From assembly GCA_963775295.1 (NCBI GenBank), contig CAVZIK010000006.1:992001-1056000 (forward strand): DNA of 64,000 nucleotides. Reading direction: 5' to 3'. Of this stretch, positions 1 through 8,659 are shown piece after piece. The position numbers and the translations under genes were made by a program. Within the stretch, counting starts at the first letter, position 1, and the number at the start of each line of letters is the position of its first letter. The DNA comes from JAMDEO01 sp963775295 (GTDB lineage Bacteria; Actinomycetota; Thermoleophilia; RBG-16-64-13). Under the pieces are notes generated by a model. The model did no database searches, was not told the DNA's origin, and worked only from the letters and a program-made list of their open reading frames with translations.

Positions 1-1
1 C

Positions 2-322
2 CGCGAGGGCGGGCAAGGCAGCGGCAACGACGCCGTCACCATAGCAGACGGGCAGGACCACGGACTCTCCGGGTTGTGGATCATAGTTATTGCCGCTTTG
101 GCGGTCGTCGTGGTGGCGGCCCTTGCCGTCATCGCCTTCCTGATCGGACGAGGGGCCGGGAAACGGGGTCCAGGAGGGTCGGCCGTAAGCGGTGGCGCCA
201 GTGTTCCGGGGTTCGAGGCGACGGAAGCACAGGAGGATTCGCGACCGGCGTTTTGCCCCAACTGCGGCGCCGCCATCAACCAGGGGGCAAAGTTCTGCCC
301 CACCTGTGGCGGGCAACTCTAG
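2..322 (+). CDS. C-terminal part of a membrane-anchored zinc-ribbon protein (5' end outside window)
   Basis: The frame is open from the first bases, so the gene begins upstream and only the last ~106 codons are seen. A TTG at 74 could start a shorter 82-residue form, but there is no convincing ribosome binding site. The visible part has a strongly hydrophobic segment (about residues 25-50 of the fragment) that would span the membrane, then a Gly/Ser-rich linker. It ends in a zinc ribbon with two CPxC knuckles (FCPNCGAAI and FCPTCGGQL). Such C-terminal zinc ribbons are common on actinobacterial and Firmicutes membrane proteins of unknown role. No specific function can be assigned. Confidence 0.7.
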   Translation, partial: REGGQGSGNDAVTIADGQDHGLSGLWIIVIAALAVVVVAALAVIAFLIGRGAGKRGPGGSAVSGGASVPGFEATEAQEDSRPAFCPNCGAAINQGAKFCPTCGGQL

Positions 323-349
323 GCTAGTACGACCCGCCGGGAAGGAATC

Positions 350-634
350 CTAGGCTTTGTCCTGCTTGCCTTCCCAGAACGCCTCCGCTTCTGCTTCCAT
401 CACGTCGAGCCGCTCGTAGTAGTCCGGATATTCCTTGAGGTGAGCTAGCGCGATCTTGCCCGTGAAGATAGGGTCGTCCCCGGTTACGTTAGTGTGGGGA
501 TCGCGCAGACCGTGCTCGAGTTCGACATCCATTCCCCGTCGGAATGCTTCGACGCTGAACGTCGTCCAGTCGATGCCCAGCTTCTTGCCCACGGCTTTGG
601 CTTCATCCAAAGTGAAACCAGTCTCCTCACTCAT
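350..634 (-). CDS. DUF5661 family small protein
   Basis: A 94-residue soluble protein with no signal peptide or membrane segment. The sequence pattern (FTLDEAKAVGKKLGIDW near the N-terminus, VELEHGLRDPHTNVTGDDP in the middle, ALAHLKEYPDYYERL near the end) matches my memory of the DUF5661 family. Members are ~90-residue acidic proteins of unknown role, widely present in bacteria and phages. The ATG is preceded by a GA-rich stretch (gaagggagaagagg on the coding strand), a plausible Shine-Dalgarno. It is divergent from the E1 genes starting at 739 and shares their short intergenic region. Confidence 0.75.
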   Translation of the reverse strand: MSEETGFTLDEAKAVGKKLGIDWTTFSVEAFRRGMDVELEHGLRDPHTNVTGDDPIFTGKIALAHLKEYPDYYERLDVMEAEAEAFWEGKQDKA

Positions 635-683
635 GCCTCTTCTCCCTTCAAGCCGGCCTTGCGGCAGACTTCCATGGCTTACG

Positions 684-711
684 TATAATGGTCTTCCAAT
701 ATATCCATTAT
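684..711 (+). promoter_or_regulatory. Promoter -10 with overlapping inverted repeat upstream of the E1 operon
   Basis: TATAAT at 684-689 is a perfect -10 hexamer 50 bases before the E1-alpha start. A 7-bp perfect inverted repeat, ATAATGG (685-691) and CCATTAT (705-711), overlaps it and could be a repressor operator. No good -35 lies at 17 bp. The regulator is unknown. Confidence 0.4.
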
Positions 712-738
712 CCAGCGAATCCGGGCGGAGGTAGCTGA

Positions 739-1701
739 ATGCGTTCGAATGTACCCGATCTTCTCGGGATGTATCGCTGTATGGTCCGCATCAGGGCCTT
801 CGAGGAGCACATCTACACCGAGTGGTGTGCGGGCGAGGTACCGGGGCAAGTTCATCTCTACACCGGCGAGGAAGCTGTGGCCGCCGGAGTGATGGGCAAC
901 CTCCGCGTGGAAGACTACGTCATCAGTACGCATCGGGGACATGGGCATGTCCTTGCGAAGGGCGGCGATCCTGCCCGTATGATGGCCGAAGTCTTCGGCC
1001 GCGTGGGGGGGTACGCGCACGGCAAGGGCGGCACAATGCACATGGCCGACGCCAGCAAGGGCATCCTCGGCACCAACGGGATCGTTGGGGCGAGTCTTCC
1101 CATAGCAACTGGGGTAGGGCTTTACTGTCAGTACATGGACACCGATCTTGTAAGCGTGTGCTTCTTTGGCGACGGCGCCTCCAACCGGGGTACTTTCCAC
1201 GAATCACTCGATCTCGCTTCAGTCTGGCAACTGCCCGTCGTGTACGTGTGCGAGAACAACTTCTACGGCATGTCCACGAGTGCCGAAGAGCACATGAACA
1301 TCGCGGACATCGCCGAACGGGGTAAGAGTTATGGCATTCCGGGCGTGATCGTGGATGGCAACGACGTAAGCGCCGTATATGATGCCGCATCGGAAGCCGT
1401 CGAACGGGCGCGAACAGGTGGGGGGCCGACCCTAATAGAATGCAAGACCTGGCGTCATCATGGCCACTTCACTGCCGACCCGGCGTACTACCGTGATCCG
1501 GAGGAGCACGACCTGCAACTCAAGAACGATCCGATACTCCGTTGTGCGCAGGCACTTCTCTCGAAGGGCCTGGCGACCCGGACTGATCTGGACTTTCTCG
1601 AGCGTGAGGCCGCCGCCGAGATGGACGCCGCGGTGGAGTTCTCCAAGAACAGCCCGTGGCCGACGGAAGCCGATCTTGTCGTCGGCCTCTATGCCGAGTG
1701 A
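739..1701 (+). CDS. acoA: TPP-dependent 2-oxoacid/acetoin dehydrogenase E1 component, alpha subunit
   Basis: A 320-residue protein of the E1-alpha family (pyruvate, branched-chain or acetoin dehydrogenase). It uses thiamine diphosphate to decarboxylate or cleave its substrate and pass an acyl group to an E2 lipoyl domain. The TPP/Mg motif is visible as GDGASNRGTFHESLDLA with ENNFYGMST about 25-30 residues later (family pattern GDG...N..N). The phosphorylation-loop-like TWRHHGHFTADP follows near residue 240. Short length and sequence style resemble AcoA (acetoin) more than mitochondrial-type PDH. The ATG is preceded by GGCGGAGGTAGCTGA, a good ribosome binding site. The beta subunit follows after 25 bp. 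No E2 or E3 gene is in the window, so the substrate is uncertain. Confidence 0.85.
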   Translation: MRSNVPDLLGMYRCMVRIRAFEEHIYTEWCAGEVPGQVHLYTGEEAVAAGVMGNLRVEDYVISTHRGHGHVLAKGGDPARMMAEVFGRVGGYAHGKGGTMHMADASKGILGTNGIVGASLPIATGVGLYCQYMDTDLVSVCFFGDGASNRGTFHESLDLASVWQLPVVYVCENNFYGMSTSAEEHMNIADIAERGKSYGIPGVIVDGNDVSAVYDAASEAVERARTGGGPTLIECKTWRHHGHFTADPAYYRDPEEHDLQLKNDPILRCAQALLSKGLATRTDLDFLEREAAAEMDAAVEFSKNSPWPTEADLVVGLYAE

Positions 1702-1726
1702 GACACGAGCGCTAGGGAGTTTCAGA

Positions 1727-2707
1727 ATGCAACCGAGAATAATGAGCTTTCGGGCCGCTGCGGCAGAGGGTGTCGCTTTGGAAATGCGTCGTGATCCCAC
1801 CATCTATTGTGCGGGGGAAGAGATCACCACGCACGGGGTGGCCTACGGAGTCAGCGGCCAGGGTCTATTGGAGGAGTTTGGGGCCAAGAGGATCAGGAAC
1901 ACCCCCATCATCGAGACTGCCATTGTCGGTCACGCTGTTGGCGCGGCAGCGGTCGGTCTCCGTCCGGTGGTCGAGTTGATGTTTATGGACTTTCTGGGCA
2001 TTTGTCTGGACGAGTTGGGCAACCAGGCTGCCAAAATGCACTACATGTTCGCGGGAGCGTATAAGTGCCCCATGGTGCTACGCGTTTCCAGTGGAGCCTT
2101 CCGGCCCGCCGGCGCCCATCACTCGCAGTCCCTCGAGGCGTGGACGGCCCACGTGCCCGGCCTGAAGGTCGTCGCTCCGAGTACGCCGGCAGATGCCAAA
2201 GGGCTGATCATCACCGCGATACGTGATGACAACCCGGTGGTCTTCATAGAGCATCGCGCCTTGCTCGACACGACGGGTGAAGTCCCCGAGGGGGACTATG
2301 AGGTGCCCATAGGCGAGGCAGCGGTCAGGCGCCAAGGCCGTGACGTCACGCTAATCGCTTGGTCGGCCATGGTTCCCACCTGCCTGCAAGCGGCAGCGGA
2401 ACTCTCCGAGCAGGGCGTCGACGCCGAAGTGATCGATCTGCGCACGATCGTTCCTTACGACAAAGAGACGATCCTCTCGTCGGTTGCAAAGACCGGCAGG
2501 CTCGTGATTGCGCACGAAGCTACAAGGACGAGCGGTTTCGGCGCAGAGCTCGCTGCTATGGTGGCCGACGAAGGCTTCGATCTTCTCAAAGCACCGATAA
2601 GGCGGGTGACCGCGCCGGATATTCCCCCACCTTGCAGTCCGGCCCTTATCGCGCACTTTGTTCCCAACGCCGAAAAGATCAAGGCGGCGGTGGTTACAAT
2701 TTTGTAA
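1727..2707 (+). CDS. acoB: TPP-dependent 2-oxoacid/acetoin dehydrogenase E1 component, beta subunit
   Basis: A 326-residue E1-beta subunit that pairs with the upstream alpha subunit to form the heterotetrameric E1. The N-terminal pyrimidine-binding domain has FGAKRIRNTPIIETAIVGHA (in PDH beta chains the equivalent Glu contacts TPP) and FMDFLGICLDELGNQAAKMHYM. The C-terminal transketolase domain has VTLIAWSAMVPTCLQAA and IDLRTIVPYDKETI. The frame is open further upstream, but ATG 1727 is preceded by AGGGAG and yields the expected N-terminus. A second ATG at 1742 is possible. Transcription is probably shared with the alpha gene. Carbon-source specificity (acetoin, pyruvate or branched-chain acids) cannot be told. 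Confidence 0.85.
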   Translation: MQPRIMSFRAAAAEGVALEMRRDPTIYCAGEEITTHGVAYGVSGQGLLEEFGAKRIRNTPIIETAIVGHAVGAAAVGLRPVVELMFMDFLGICLDELGNQAAKMHYMFAGAYKCPMVLRVSSGAFRPAGAHHSQSLEAWTAHVPGLKVVAPSTPADAKGLIITAIRDDNPVVFIEHRALLDTTGEVPEGDYEVPIGEAAVRRQGRDVTLIAWSAMVPTCLQAAAELSEQGVDAEVIDLRTIVPYDKETILSSVAKTGRLVIAHEATRTSGFGAELAAMVADEGFDLLKAPIRRVTAPDIPPPCSPALIAHFVPNAEKIKAAVVTIL

Positions 2708-2957
2708 TTCGAGTCGGTTCTTATCCCCGGCTGACGTCCTCACGGGTACGCTCCAAGTGTAAGAGCGTTGGACTTCACCTGCGACGCCAACCGGGCGCGC
2801 CGGGGTTCTTTGAGCGGAGAAGGCACACCGATGCCCGCCTCGTGATGTTCAAGTTTGGGTTTGGGCACAAGGGGAACTCGGTGTTTCGGCCGACGCACGG
2901 CTCTCGAGGAGCTTCTGGCGTTTGTGCAGGGGGGCTTCGCGGCCCTATACTCGGAAT

Positions 2958-4415
2958 ATGAAATGTTCCAGGAGAGCGATCGTCTACTTTGCGGCCTTCC
3001 TTCTGGCCATGTCGGCGATTGTGGCCCTCGTCTTCGCCGGGTTTGCCGCTGCCACCGGGGATGACGACATTCCAGGCACTTCGCTTGCCGTGGGCTCCCA
3101 AACGTCGCAGACGGTTAGTTCCAACGACGTGTCCGACGTATTCGCGATCGAATTGACCGCGGGCCAGGAGGTTCACGTGCGGTGCGATCCGGGTGAAGTC
3201 GGTTCCGCGACCGGAACATTGCACCTCCTGGTTCCTGGGGCGGTATCGATCGCTGCGGCAGGCGAGTTCGACGAGTTGATCTATACCCTGCGTGCCGGCT
3301 ACCCGACCAAGTCTTGGGCTGACTACGACTACATTCCGGCAAAATCCGGCACGTATTATCTATGGGTTCGCTGGGGAAGCGGCACTTTGGGCTACTCGCT
3401 TAGCGTGAGGCGCACAGCGCGGCCTGCCCTGGAACTGGCGGCCGACGCCGACGACGTCCCCGGCACCGCGATAGGGGCAGGTGTCCACACCGGCGTGGTG
3501 TCCGCGCTGGCCGATCCAGACGACATATATTCGGTGCGGTTGATCGCGGGGCGGACGGTCACGCTCAGACTTATCCCCCTTACCCCTTACAACAACGTCT
3601 TCTCGGCGTATGCATTTTTGAACCTGCTCGATCCGGACACTCCCTCGTTGGCCGACTACTCCGGGCACGCACTTGCGGGGCTGGTGCAGGCGGTAGATGA
3701 CAGAGCCATCGGGAACCGAAGAGTTGCTGAGATCCAGTACACCCCGAGTGAGACTGGCCGCTACTTTGTTTGGATAAATGCGTCTGCGGTTCCGTACGGG
3801 CACAATCTCGCCTATCAGCTCTCAATCGCCGGAAGCGAAGACGATACTTCGCAGCCCCCTGTCTTCTCCGACGTCGCGGGTACTCCGTACGCGGCTGCCA
3901 TCGCAGAACTCGCCAAGCGGGGGATCGTCAGTGGCTTTGACGACGGGACGTTTCGTCCGGATGATGACGTGACTCGTCAGCAGTTTGCCAAGATGATCGT
4001 GAAGACGCTGGACCTTACCGTCAGCGGCGCGGAAATGTCGCCCTTCAGCGACGTGGTGGCCGGCGAGGGCACCGACCCCTTCTACCCGGTGAAGTACGTC
4101 GCGGTCTGTGCGACCGAGGGGATCACCAAGGGTAAAACGGCTACGACCTTCAAGCCTTTCGACGACATCACCCGTCAGCAACTCATCACCATGGTCGCCC
4201 GAGCTGCGGGTCTCGCCGATCCTCCGGCGGATTACCTCCCGCCCTTTGTCCCGATGCAGTTCTATCCCCACGATCATTATCTGAATGCACGCAATGCCGC
4301 TTATGTCGGGCTCCTCGAGTCGCTGCAAGGTCTCGGTAAGGGGTTCGATTTCTTTGCTTCGTCCAGTAGGGGAGAATGCGCGCAGTTGCTGTTCAACCTC
4401 CTGAACCGGAAGTAG
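2958..4415 (+). CDS. Secreted S-layer-homology (SLH) protein with two PPC-like beta domains
   Basis: A 485-residue exported protein. Residues ~8-32 form a hydrophobic signal peptide or anchor after the basic MKCSRR. Two repeats resembling bacterial pre-peptidase C-terminal (PPC) beta-sandwiches follow, beginning DDIPGTSLAVG and DDVPGTAIGAG; in each, a D-D-x-Y/F-x-V/I-x-L core precedes ITAGQ/IAGR. The last ~190 residues are SLH modules: FSDVAGTPYAAAIAEL with GFDDGTFRPDDDVTRQQ, then FSDVVAGEGTDPFYPVKY with FKPFDDITRQQL, then a weaker third. SLH modules bind secondary cell-wall polymer, so the protein is probably displayed on the envelope. The start is uncertain because no strong ribosome binding site is visible. 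A second SLH protein lies at 53400-54626. Confidence 0.8.
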   Translation: MKCSRRAIVYFAAFLLAMSAIVALVFAGFAAATGDDDIPGTSLAVGSQTSQTVSSNDVSDVFAIELTAGQEVHVRCDPGEVGSATGTLHLLVPGAVSIAAAGEFDELIYTLRAGYPTKSWADYDYIPAKSGTYYLWVRWGSGTLGYSLSVRRTARPALELAADADDVPGTAIGAGVHTGVVSALADPDDIYSVRLIAGRTVTLRLIPLTPYNNVFSAYAFLNLLDPDTPSLADYSGHALAGLVQAVDDRAIGNRRVAEIQYTPSETGRYFVWINASAVPYGHNLAYQLSIAGSEDDTSQPPVFSDVAGTPYAAAIAELAKRGIVSGFDDGTFRPDDDVTRQQFAKMIVKTLDLTVSGAEMSPFSDVVAGEGTDPFYPVKYVAVCATEGITKGKTATTFKPFDDITRQQLITMVARAAGLADPPADYLPPFVPMQFYPHDHYLNARNAAYVGLLESLQGLGKGFDFFASSSRGECAQLLFNLLNRK

Positions 4416-4475
4416 ACTCCGCGCGGGTGGGTGTGCGGGAACCACGCCCGGAAGATACGCCACGGGGGGAGTACT

Positions 4476-4613
4476 TTGACGACCGAATCGAATCCTGCGG
4501 AGAGCCGGAAAACCTCTCGGGAGCGGCTGGGTCGGGTTCTTCAGAAAGCGGATCATGAGCATGGAATCCGCTTCGTCCCGGGGCCCGGTCTCTGGAAGCA
4601 AGGCGTGGCCTAG
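4476..4613 (+). CDS. Possible 45-residue basic protein upstream of the radical SAM gene
   Basis: A short frame starting at TTG 4476, preceded by GGGGGGAG five bases upstream, ending three bases before the ATG of the radical SAM gene. The peptide is hydrophilic and rich in Arg, Glu and Lys, with no Cys. Close spacing suggests translational coupling with the downstream gene, either as a small protein or as a leader peptide. No family is recognised, and the call rests only on ribosome binding site and spacing. Confidence 0.3.
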   Translation: MTTESNPAESRKTSRERLGRVLQKADHEHGIRFVPGPGLWKQGVA

Positions 4614-4616
4614 CCG

Positions 4617-5711
4617 ATGAGTTTCGAGCAAGGACCAATCCGTCCGCCCAGCGAAGCGCAGAGCCTACTAATCCGAGTGGCTCGTAACTGCCCTTGGAAT
4701 AGGTGCCGCTTCTGCCCCGTGTATAAGGACGGTCGTTTCAGTCGGCGAGCGGTCGAGGAAGTGCTGGCCGATATCGACGCGGTGGCACTTTGGATAGAAG
4801 TCTTCGCCGGCGGCGGCGCAGTCCCGGCCCGGGCTGCGCCCGACCCATCCGCCCGCCGGGCGGCACTCAACTGGTACGTCGCCGGCAAGAACTCGGTCTT
4901 TCTTCAAGATGCCAACCCCCTCGCAGCCCCGGCCGCGGACATCATCGCCATCCTTCGCCGACTCAGAGAGCGCTTTCCCGGCATCGGCCGCATCACCACG
5001 TACGCCCGTTCTAAAACGGTTGCGCGTCTCACGGCCGAAGAACTGGCGACAATGGCGGAGGCCGGTCTGAGCAGGGTCCATATCGGTTTCGAGAGCGGCT
5101 CAGACAGGATCCTCGAACTCATGGACAAAGGCGTCACCAAGGCCGTGCAAGTTGAGGCCGGGAAGAAGGTGCGGGCGGCGGGCCTCGAGCTTTCGGCCTA
5201 TTACATGCCGGGGCTGGGGGGTCTCGACCTATGGGAAGAGAACGCACTCGAGACGGCGGATCTCATGAACAGAGTCGACCCCGATTTCATCCGTCTGCGC
5301 ACGTTGGCGATACCCGATCGTCTGGACTTGGCGGCCGACGTCGCGGAGGGTCGTTTCCGCAAGGCTGGGGACGTGGAGACCGCTCGCGAGATCCTTGTCT
5401 TCCTTGAACACCTCGAAGGGATCGGGAGCACGGTGGTCAGCGACCACATTCTCAACCTGTTCCAAGACCTCGAAGGCAGGCTGCCGGAAGATCGCGACCG
5501 CATGGTCGTCCAACTCGAGACCTTCCTGAGCCTAGATCCCGAGGAGCAGTCTTTGTATCGTCTGGGACGTCGGGCCGGTCTTCTTCGGGGCCTCTCCGAC
5601 CTGCTCGATCCTCAAATGCGCGCTGCCGCAGAACGTCTGCGTCGTGAGTTGGGCGTTACCGCTGCCACCATCGACGACGTTACGGACCAACTGGTCAAGC
5701 GCTTCATCTGA
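4617..5711 (+). CDS. Radical SAM protein with a non-canonical CX4CX2C cluster motif
   Basis: A 364-residue protein with a radical SAM TIM-barrel pattern. The cluster Cys motif near residue 25 reads NCPWNRCRFCPVYK, that is CX4CX2C rather than the usual CX3CX2C. GRITTYARS, VHIGFESGSDRILELMDKG and ELSAYYMPGLGG follow the usual order of barrel strands, the ESGSD segment matching the SAM-binding stretch seen in Elp3/HemN-like enzymes. The C-terminal ~100 residues are helical with no extra Cys cluster. Proteins beginning with a similar NCPWNRC.FCP motif are, from memory, annotated only as radical SAM proteins. Substrate unknown. It may be co-transcribed with the small ORF just upstream. Confidence 0.75.
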   Translation: MSFEQGPIRPPSEAQSLLIRVARNCPWNRCRFCPVYKDGRFSRRAVEEVLADIDAVALWIEVFAGGGAVPARAAPDPSARRAALNWYVAGKNSVFLQDANPLAAPAADIIAILRRLRERFPGIGRITTYARSKTVARLTAEELATMAEAGLSRVHIGFESGSDRILELMDKGVTKAVQVEAGKKVRAAGLELSAYYMPGLGGLDLWEENALETADLMNRVDPDFIRLRTLAIPDRLDLAADVAEGRFRKAGDVETAREILVFLEHLEGIGSTVVSDHILNLFQDLEGRLPEDRDRMVVQLETFLSLDPEEQSLYRLGRRAGLLRGLSDLLDPQMRAAAERLRRELGVTAATIDDVTDQLVKRFI

Positions 5712-5766
5712 ACGTATTATTGAGTAGCGGCTCATTACCGCGTTACCGACCGCGAACGGAGGATCG

Positions 5767-7044
5767 ATGACTCTCGAGACCGTGTTCACAATGGACGCTT
5801 CCAGCATCAAGTTCGGAGTGGGGGCGACCCGCGAAGTCGGCTTCGAGATGAGGCAACTAGGAGCCCGGCGTGTGATGGTCGCGGTCGACCCGAACCTCGT
5901 CGAGAGCGAGGTGGCGTCGATCGCTCTTCAGGCGATGAAGGATGAGGGCATCGATACGGTGGTGTTCGATGGAGTTCGCGTGGAGCCCAGCGAAGCTTCT
6001 TTCAGAGAAGCCGTCGCCTTCGCAACTGAGGGCAAGTTCGACGGGTACGTAGCCATCGGCGGGGGGTCCACGATGGATACGACCAAAGCCGCGAACCTCT
6101 ACGCTACCCATCCGGCCGATTTCTTCGACTACGTCAACGCTCCTATCGGGAAGGGTACCCCGGTCCCCGGTCCCTTAATGCCCTTGGTGGCCATTCCTAC
6201 CACTGCCGGAACCGGCAGTGAGACGACCGGCGTGGCCATCTTCGACCTGCCGGAGATGCATGCGAAGACCGGCATCGCGCACCGGTTCCTGAGGCCGCGG
6301 CTTGGCATCATCGACCCAAACAACACTCGCACGGTGCCGCCGATGGCGGTGGCCTCCACGGCACTCGATGTGTTCTCTCATGCGCTTGAGTCAATGACCG
6401 CTCTCCCGTTCGATCATCGCGAAGCCCCGGCTCACTTCAGTCTGAGACCGTCCTACCAGGGCGCCAATCCCATCAGCCACATCTGGGCGACGCGGGCCGC
6501 GGAGATCGGCGCGAAGTACATGTTTCGCGTCGTCGACGACCCCGAGGACCTCGAAGCCCGCACCCAGATGATCCTGGCATCCACCATGGCCGGAGTGGGG
6601 TTCGGCTCCGCAGGGGTCACGCTCCCGCACGGCATGTCCTATCCCATCGCTGGATTGGTACGGAACTACAGGCCGGAGGGCTACGTGGTCGATCATGCCA
6701 TGATTCCACACGGAATGGCCGTGATCCTCACGGCTCCCGCGGCCTTGCGCTTCATGGCCCCCGCAAACCCCGAGATGTTCCTCAATGCGGCCAGGATCAT
6801 CGGGGCCGACGTCAAGGATGCCGGCCCCGAAGAAGGTGGGGAGATTCTCGCCCTCGCTGTCGTCGACATCATGAAACGGATGGGCATGCCGAACGGTCTC
6901 GGCGCTGTCGGTTACACGCCCGACGACGTCGAGGCCATGGTCGAGGGCGTTCTGCCGCAGCACCGGGTCACGAAATTGTCTCCCCGTCCGGCGACTGCCG
7001 CAGACTACCGGCAGATGTTTCTGGATTCGATGAATATCTGGTAG
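5767..7044 (+). CDS. Iron-containing alcohol dehydrogenase, hydroxyacid-oxoacid transhydrogenase (HOT/ADHFE1)-like
   Basis: A 425-residue group III alcohol dehydrogenase. The nucleotide loop GGGSTMDTTKAANL and PTTAGTGSETTGVAIF are family hallmarks. Metal ligands are expected from the Asp in the STALDVFSHALES region and the His residues in SHALES, LPHGMSYP and DHAMIPHGM. The stretch RPSYQGANPISHIWA and the tail LPQHRVTKLSPRP closely follow the mitochondrial enzyme ADHFE1, which couples 4-hydroxybutyrate oxidation to 2-oxoglutarate reduction without free NAD. A HOT-type activity is therefore more likely than simple ethanol oxidation, though this is inference. The ribosome binding site GGAGG is 5 bases before the ATG. 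Gene stands alone. Confidence 0.8.
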   Translation: MTLETVFTMDASSIKFGVGATREVGFEMRQLGARRVMVAVDPNLVESEVASIALQAMKDEGIDTVVFDGVRVEPSEASFREAVAFATEGKFDGYVAIGGGSTMDTTKAANLYATHPADFFDYVNAPIGKGTPVPGPLMPLVAIPTTAGTGSETTGVAIFDLPEMHAKTGIAHRFLRPRLGIIDPNNTRTVPPMAVASTALDVFSHALESMTALPFDHREAPAHFSLRPSYQGANPISHIWATRAAEIGAKYMFRVVDDPEDLEARTQMILASTMAGVGFGSAGVTLPHGMSYPIAGLVRNYRPEGYVVDHAMIPHGMAVILTAPAALRFMAPANPEMFLNAARIIGADVKDAGPEEGGEILALAVVDIMKRMGMPNGLGAVGYTPDDVEAMVEGVLPQHRVTKLSPRPATAADYRQMFLDSMNIW

Positions 7045-7117
7045 ACGTGTCGCCGCTCGGGGCTGGGGCACTCTGGTCCCTAAATAAGTCTGACTCGCGG
7101 GCAGCGAAAGGCGTCGG

Positions 7118-8632
7118 CTAGGGAGTATTCGCCATCGTCGCGGTCCGTTTGGCCGGCATGTCTCCCCTTGCCATCGAGGCCGCGATACCAACGAGACACA
7201 TGGCAGTGAGAATTCCGAAGGTAACGCGGATCGCGATCAGAAGGTGGGGATAGTCCGCAGGCACGATGTTATGCCGGCCGACGATCACAGCCATGACCAT
7301 GGTCGCCAACCCGATACTGATCGCTTGCCCGACGACTCTCATGGTTCCCACGCTTGCCGAGGCGACGCCCAAGTTTCGGCGTTCGACGCTACCCATGATC
7401 GAACTCATGTTGGCGGGTGCAAACAGAGCATATCCCATCCCAAGGAGGCAGAGGATTGTGATGATGTACCAGTAGGCCGTCGCGGGATGCAGGAACGCGA
7501 GGAAGAGCATGCCAACTGCGCAGACTCCCATGCCCCAAGACGCCACCCAGCGCGGTTGAATGCGATCCGATAGTCTGCCTGCGAAGGGGGTGGCCGCTGC
7601 CTGTACCGCAACTCCGGTCATCAATACGAACCCGGCGGTCTCCGGGTTCAGGCCCTTGATGAGTTGGAGGTACAGACTCATGAGGAAGGTCAAGGCCCAG
7701 ACGGCCGCGTAGCTGATGAGCTGCGACAGGTTGGACAGGGCGAACACTCGATTATGACGGAAAAGGCCGATCTCGATCACCGGTGAGCGTGCTCGTCCCT
7801 CCCACCATATGAACAATCCCATGGCAGCCGCGCCTGCGACGACGAGAGCGATTCCCTTGAGCTGGGGCATCCACGACATGCCTAGAAGAAAAGCCGTCAA
7901 AGCCGGAGCGTAGATAAGGGGCCCAAGACGGTCGAAACCCCTTGCTCCGGCCTCGCTCCACTCGGCCTTGCGCAGCAGAACGCCGTCCAAAAGTAGGAGA
8001 AAGGCTCCAAAGGCGGCAGACACGATAAAAAGGCTCCTCCAGCCGAGATTGTGGACGAGCACCCCGCCTATCGGCGGGCCAGTGGTTTGGCCCAGATAGG
8101 CAGCTGCTGCAATCACCCCCATGGCGAATCCGCGCCGTTCCCGCGGATAGGCGAGTGTGACCATCGCTGTGCTTCCGGCAAAGACCATCGAGGCGCCCAG
8201 CCCCTGGCCGCCACGCAATCCGACCAGCGGGATGTAGGATCGGGCGAACACCATGGCCAACGAGGAAATGGTGAAGATGACCATTCCCAAGATGAACATA
8301 CGACGTCGTCCCCAGCCATCCGCGAGTCTCCCCAGAGGCAACAAGAAGATAGCGGACGCTAGAAGGTATGCCAGCGGAAGCCATCCCAACGCGACCGCTC
8401 CGAGGTGTAACTCCCCCTGGATCACCGGAAGGGCGATATTGATGGATGTCGTCATGAAGCCCAAGATCCAGTTGGCCGCGCTGTTAACGAGCAGCACGTG
8501 CCAACTGACCGGAGCGGTTGGGGGCAGGTAGTGTGAGATGTACGAACCGTTTGGCTTCACTTCGAGAACTATACCGTCCGGATGGCAAGTAGCAAGACCA
8601 CCCCGACCGCCCCGCGAAGTTTCCACGATCAC
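7118..8632 (-). CDS. MFS multidrug exporter, DHA2 (EmrB/QacA) type
   Basis: A ~504-residue membrane protein with about 14 predicted hydrophobic segments, as in the DHA2 drug:H+ antiporter family. MFS motif A appears as GRLADGWGRRRMF between helices 2 and 3, followed by the motif-C-like segment ...LAYPRERRGFAMGV...QTTGPPIGGVL, with its proline-glycine pattern. The listed start is GTG 8632, preceded by AGGAACGC. The first ~35 residues are non-membrane and poorly conserved in style, so a start nearer residue 26 (a GTG before KPNGSY) is possible. It is divergent from the dtxR-hydG operon; its start is about 85 bp from that operon's, so the operators there could also affect it. Substrate unknown. 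Confidence 0.8.
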   Translation of the reverse strand: MIVETSRGGRGGLATCHPDGIVLEVKPNGSYISHYLPPTAPVSWHVLLVNSAANWILGFMTTSINIALPVIQGELHLGAVALGWLPLAYLLASAIFLLPLGRLADGWGRRRMFILGMVIFTISSLAMVFARSYIPLVGLRGGQGLGASMVFAGSTAMVTLAYPRERRGFAMGVIAAAAYLGQTTGPPIGGVLVHNLGWRSLFIVSAAFGAFLLLLDGVLLRKAEWSEAGARGFDRLGPLIYAPALTAFLLGMSWMPQLKGIALVVAGAAAMGLFIWWEGRARSPVIEIGLFRHNRVFALSNLSQLISYAAVWALTFLMSLYLQLIKGLNPETAGFVLMTGVAVQAAATPFAGRLSDRIQPRWVASWGMGVCAVGMLFLAFLHPATAYWYIITILCLLGMGYALFAPANMSSIMGSVERRNLGVASASVGTMRVVGQAISIGLATMVMAVIVGRHNIVPADYPHLLIAIRVTFGILTAMCLVGIAASMARGDMPAKRTATMANTP

Positions 8633-8659
8633 GCGTTCCTGTGTCTGTGACGGGAAATG

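Noticed and set aside
3822..4631. 269-codon minus-strand frame opposite the SLH protein end
   Set aside because: The SLH motifs lie on the plus strand in this span; no domain in the minus frame.
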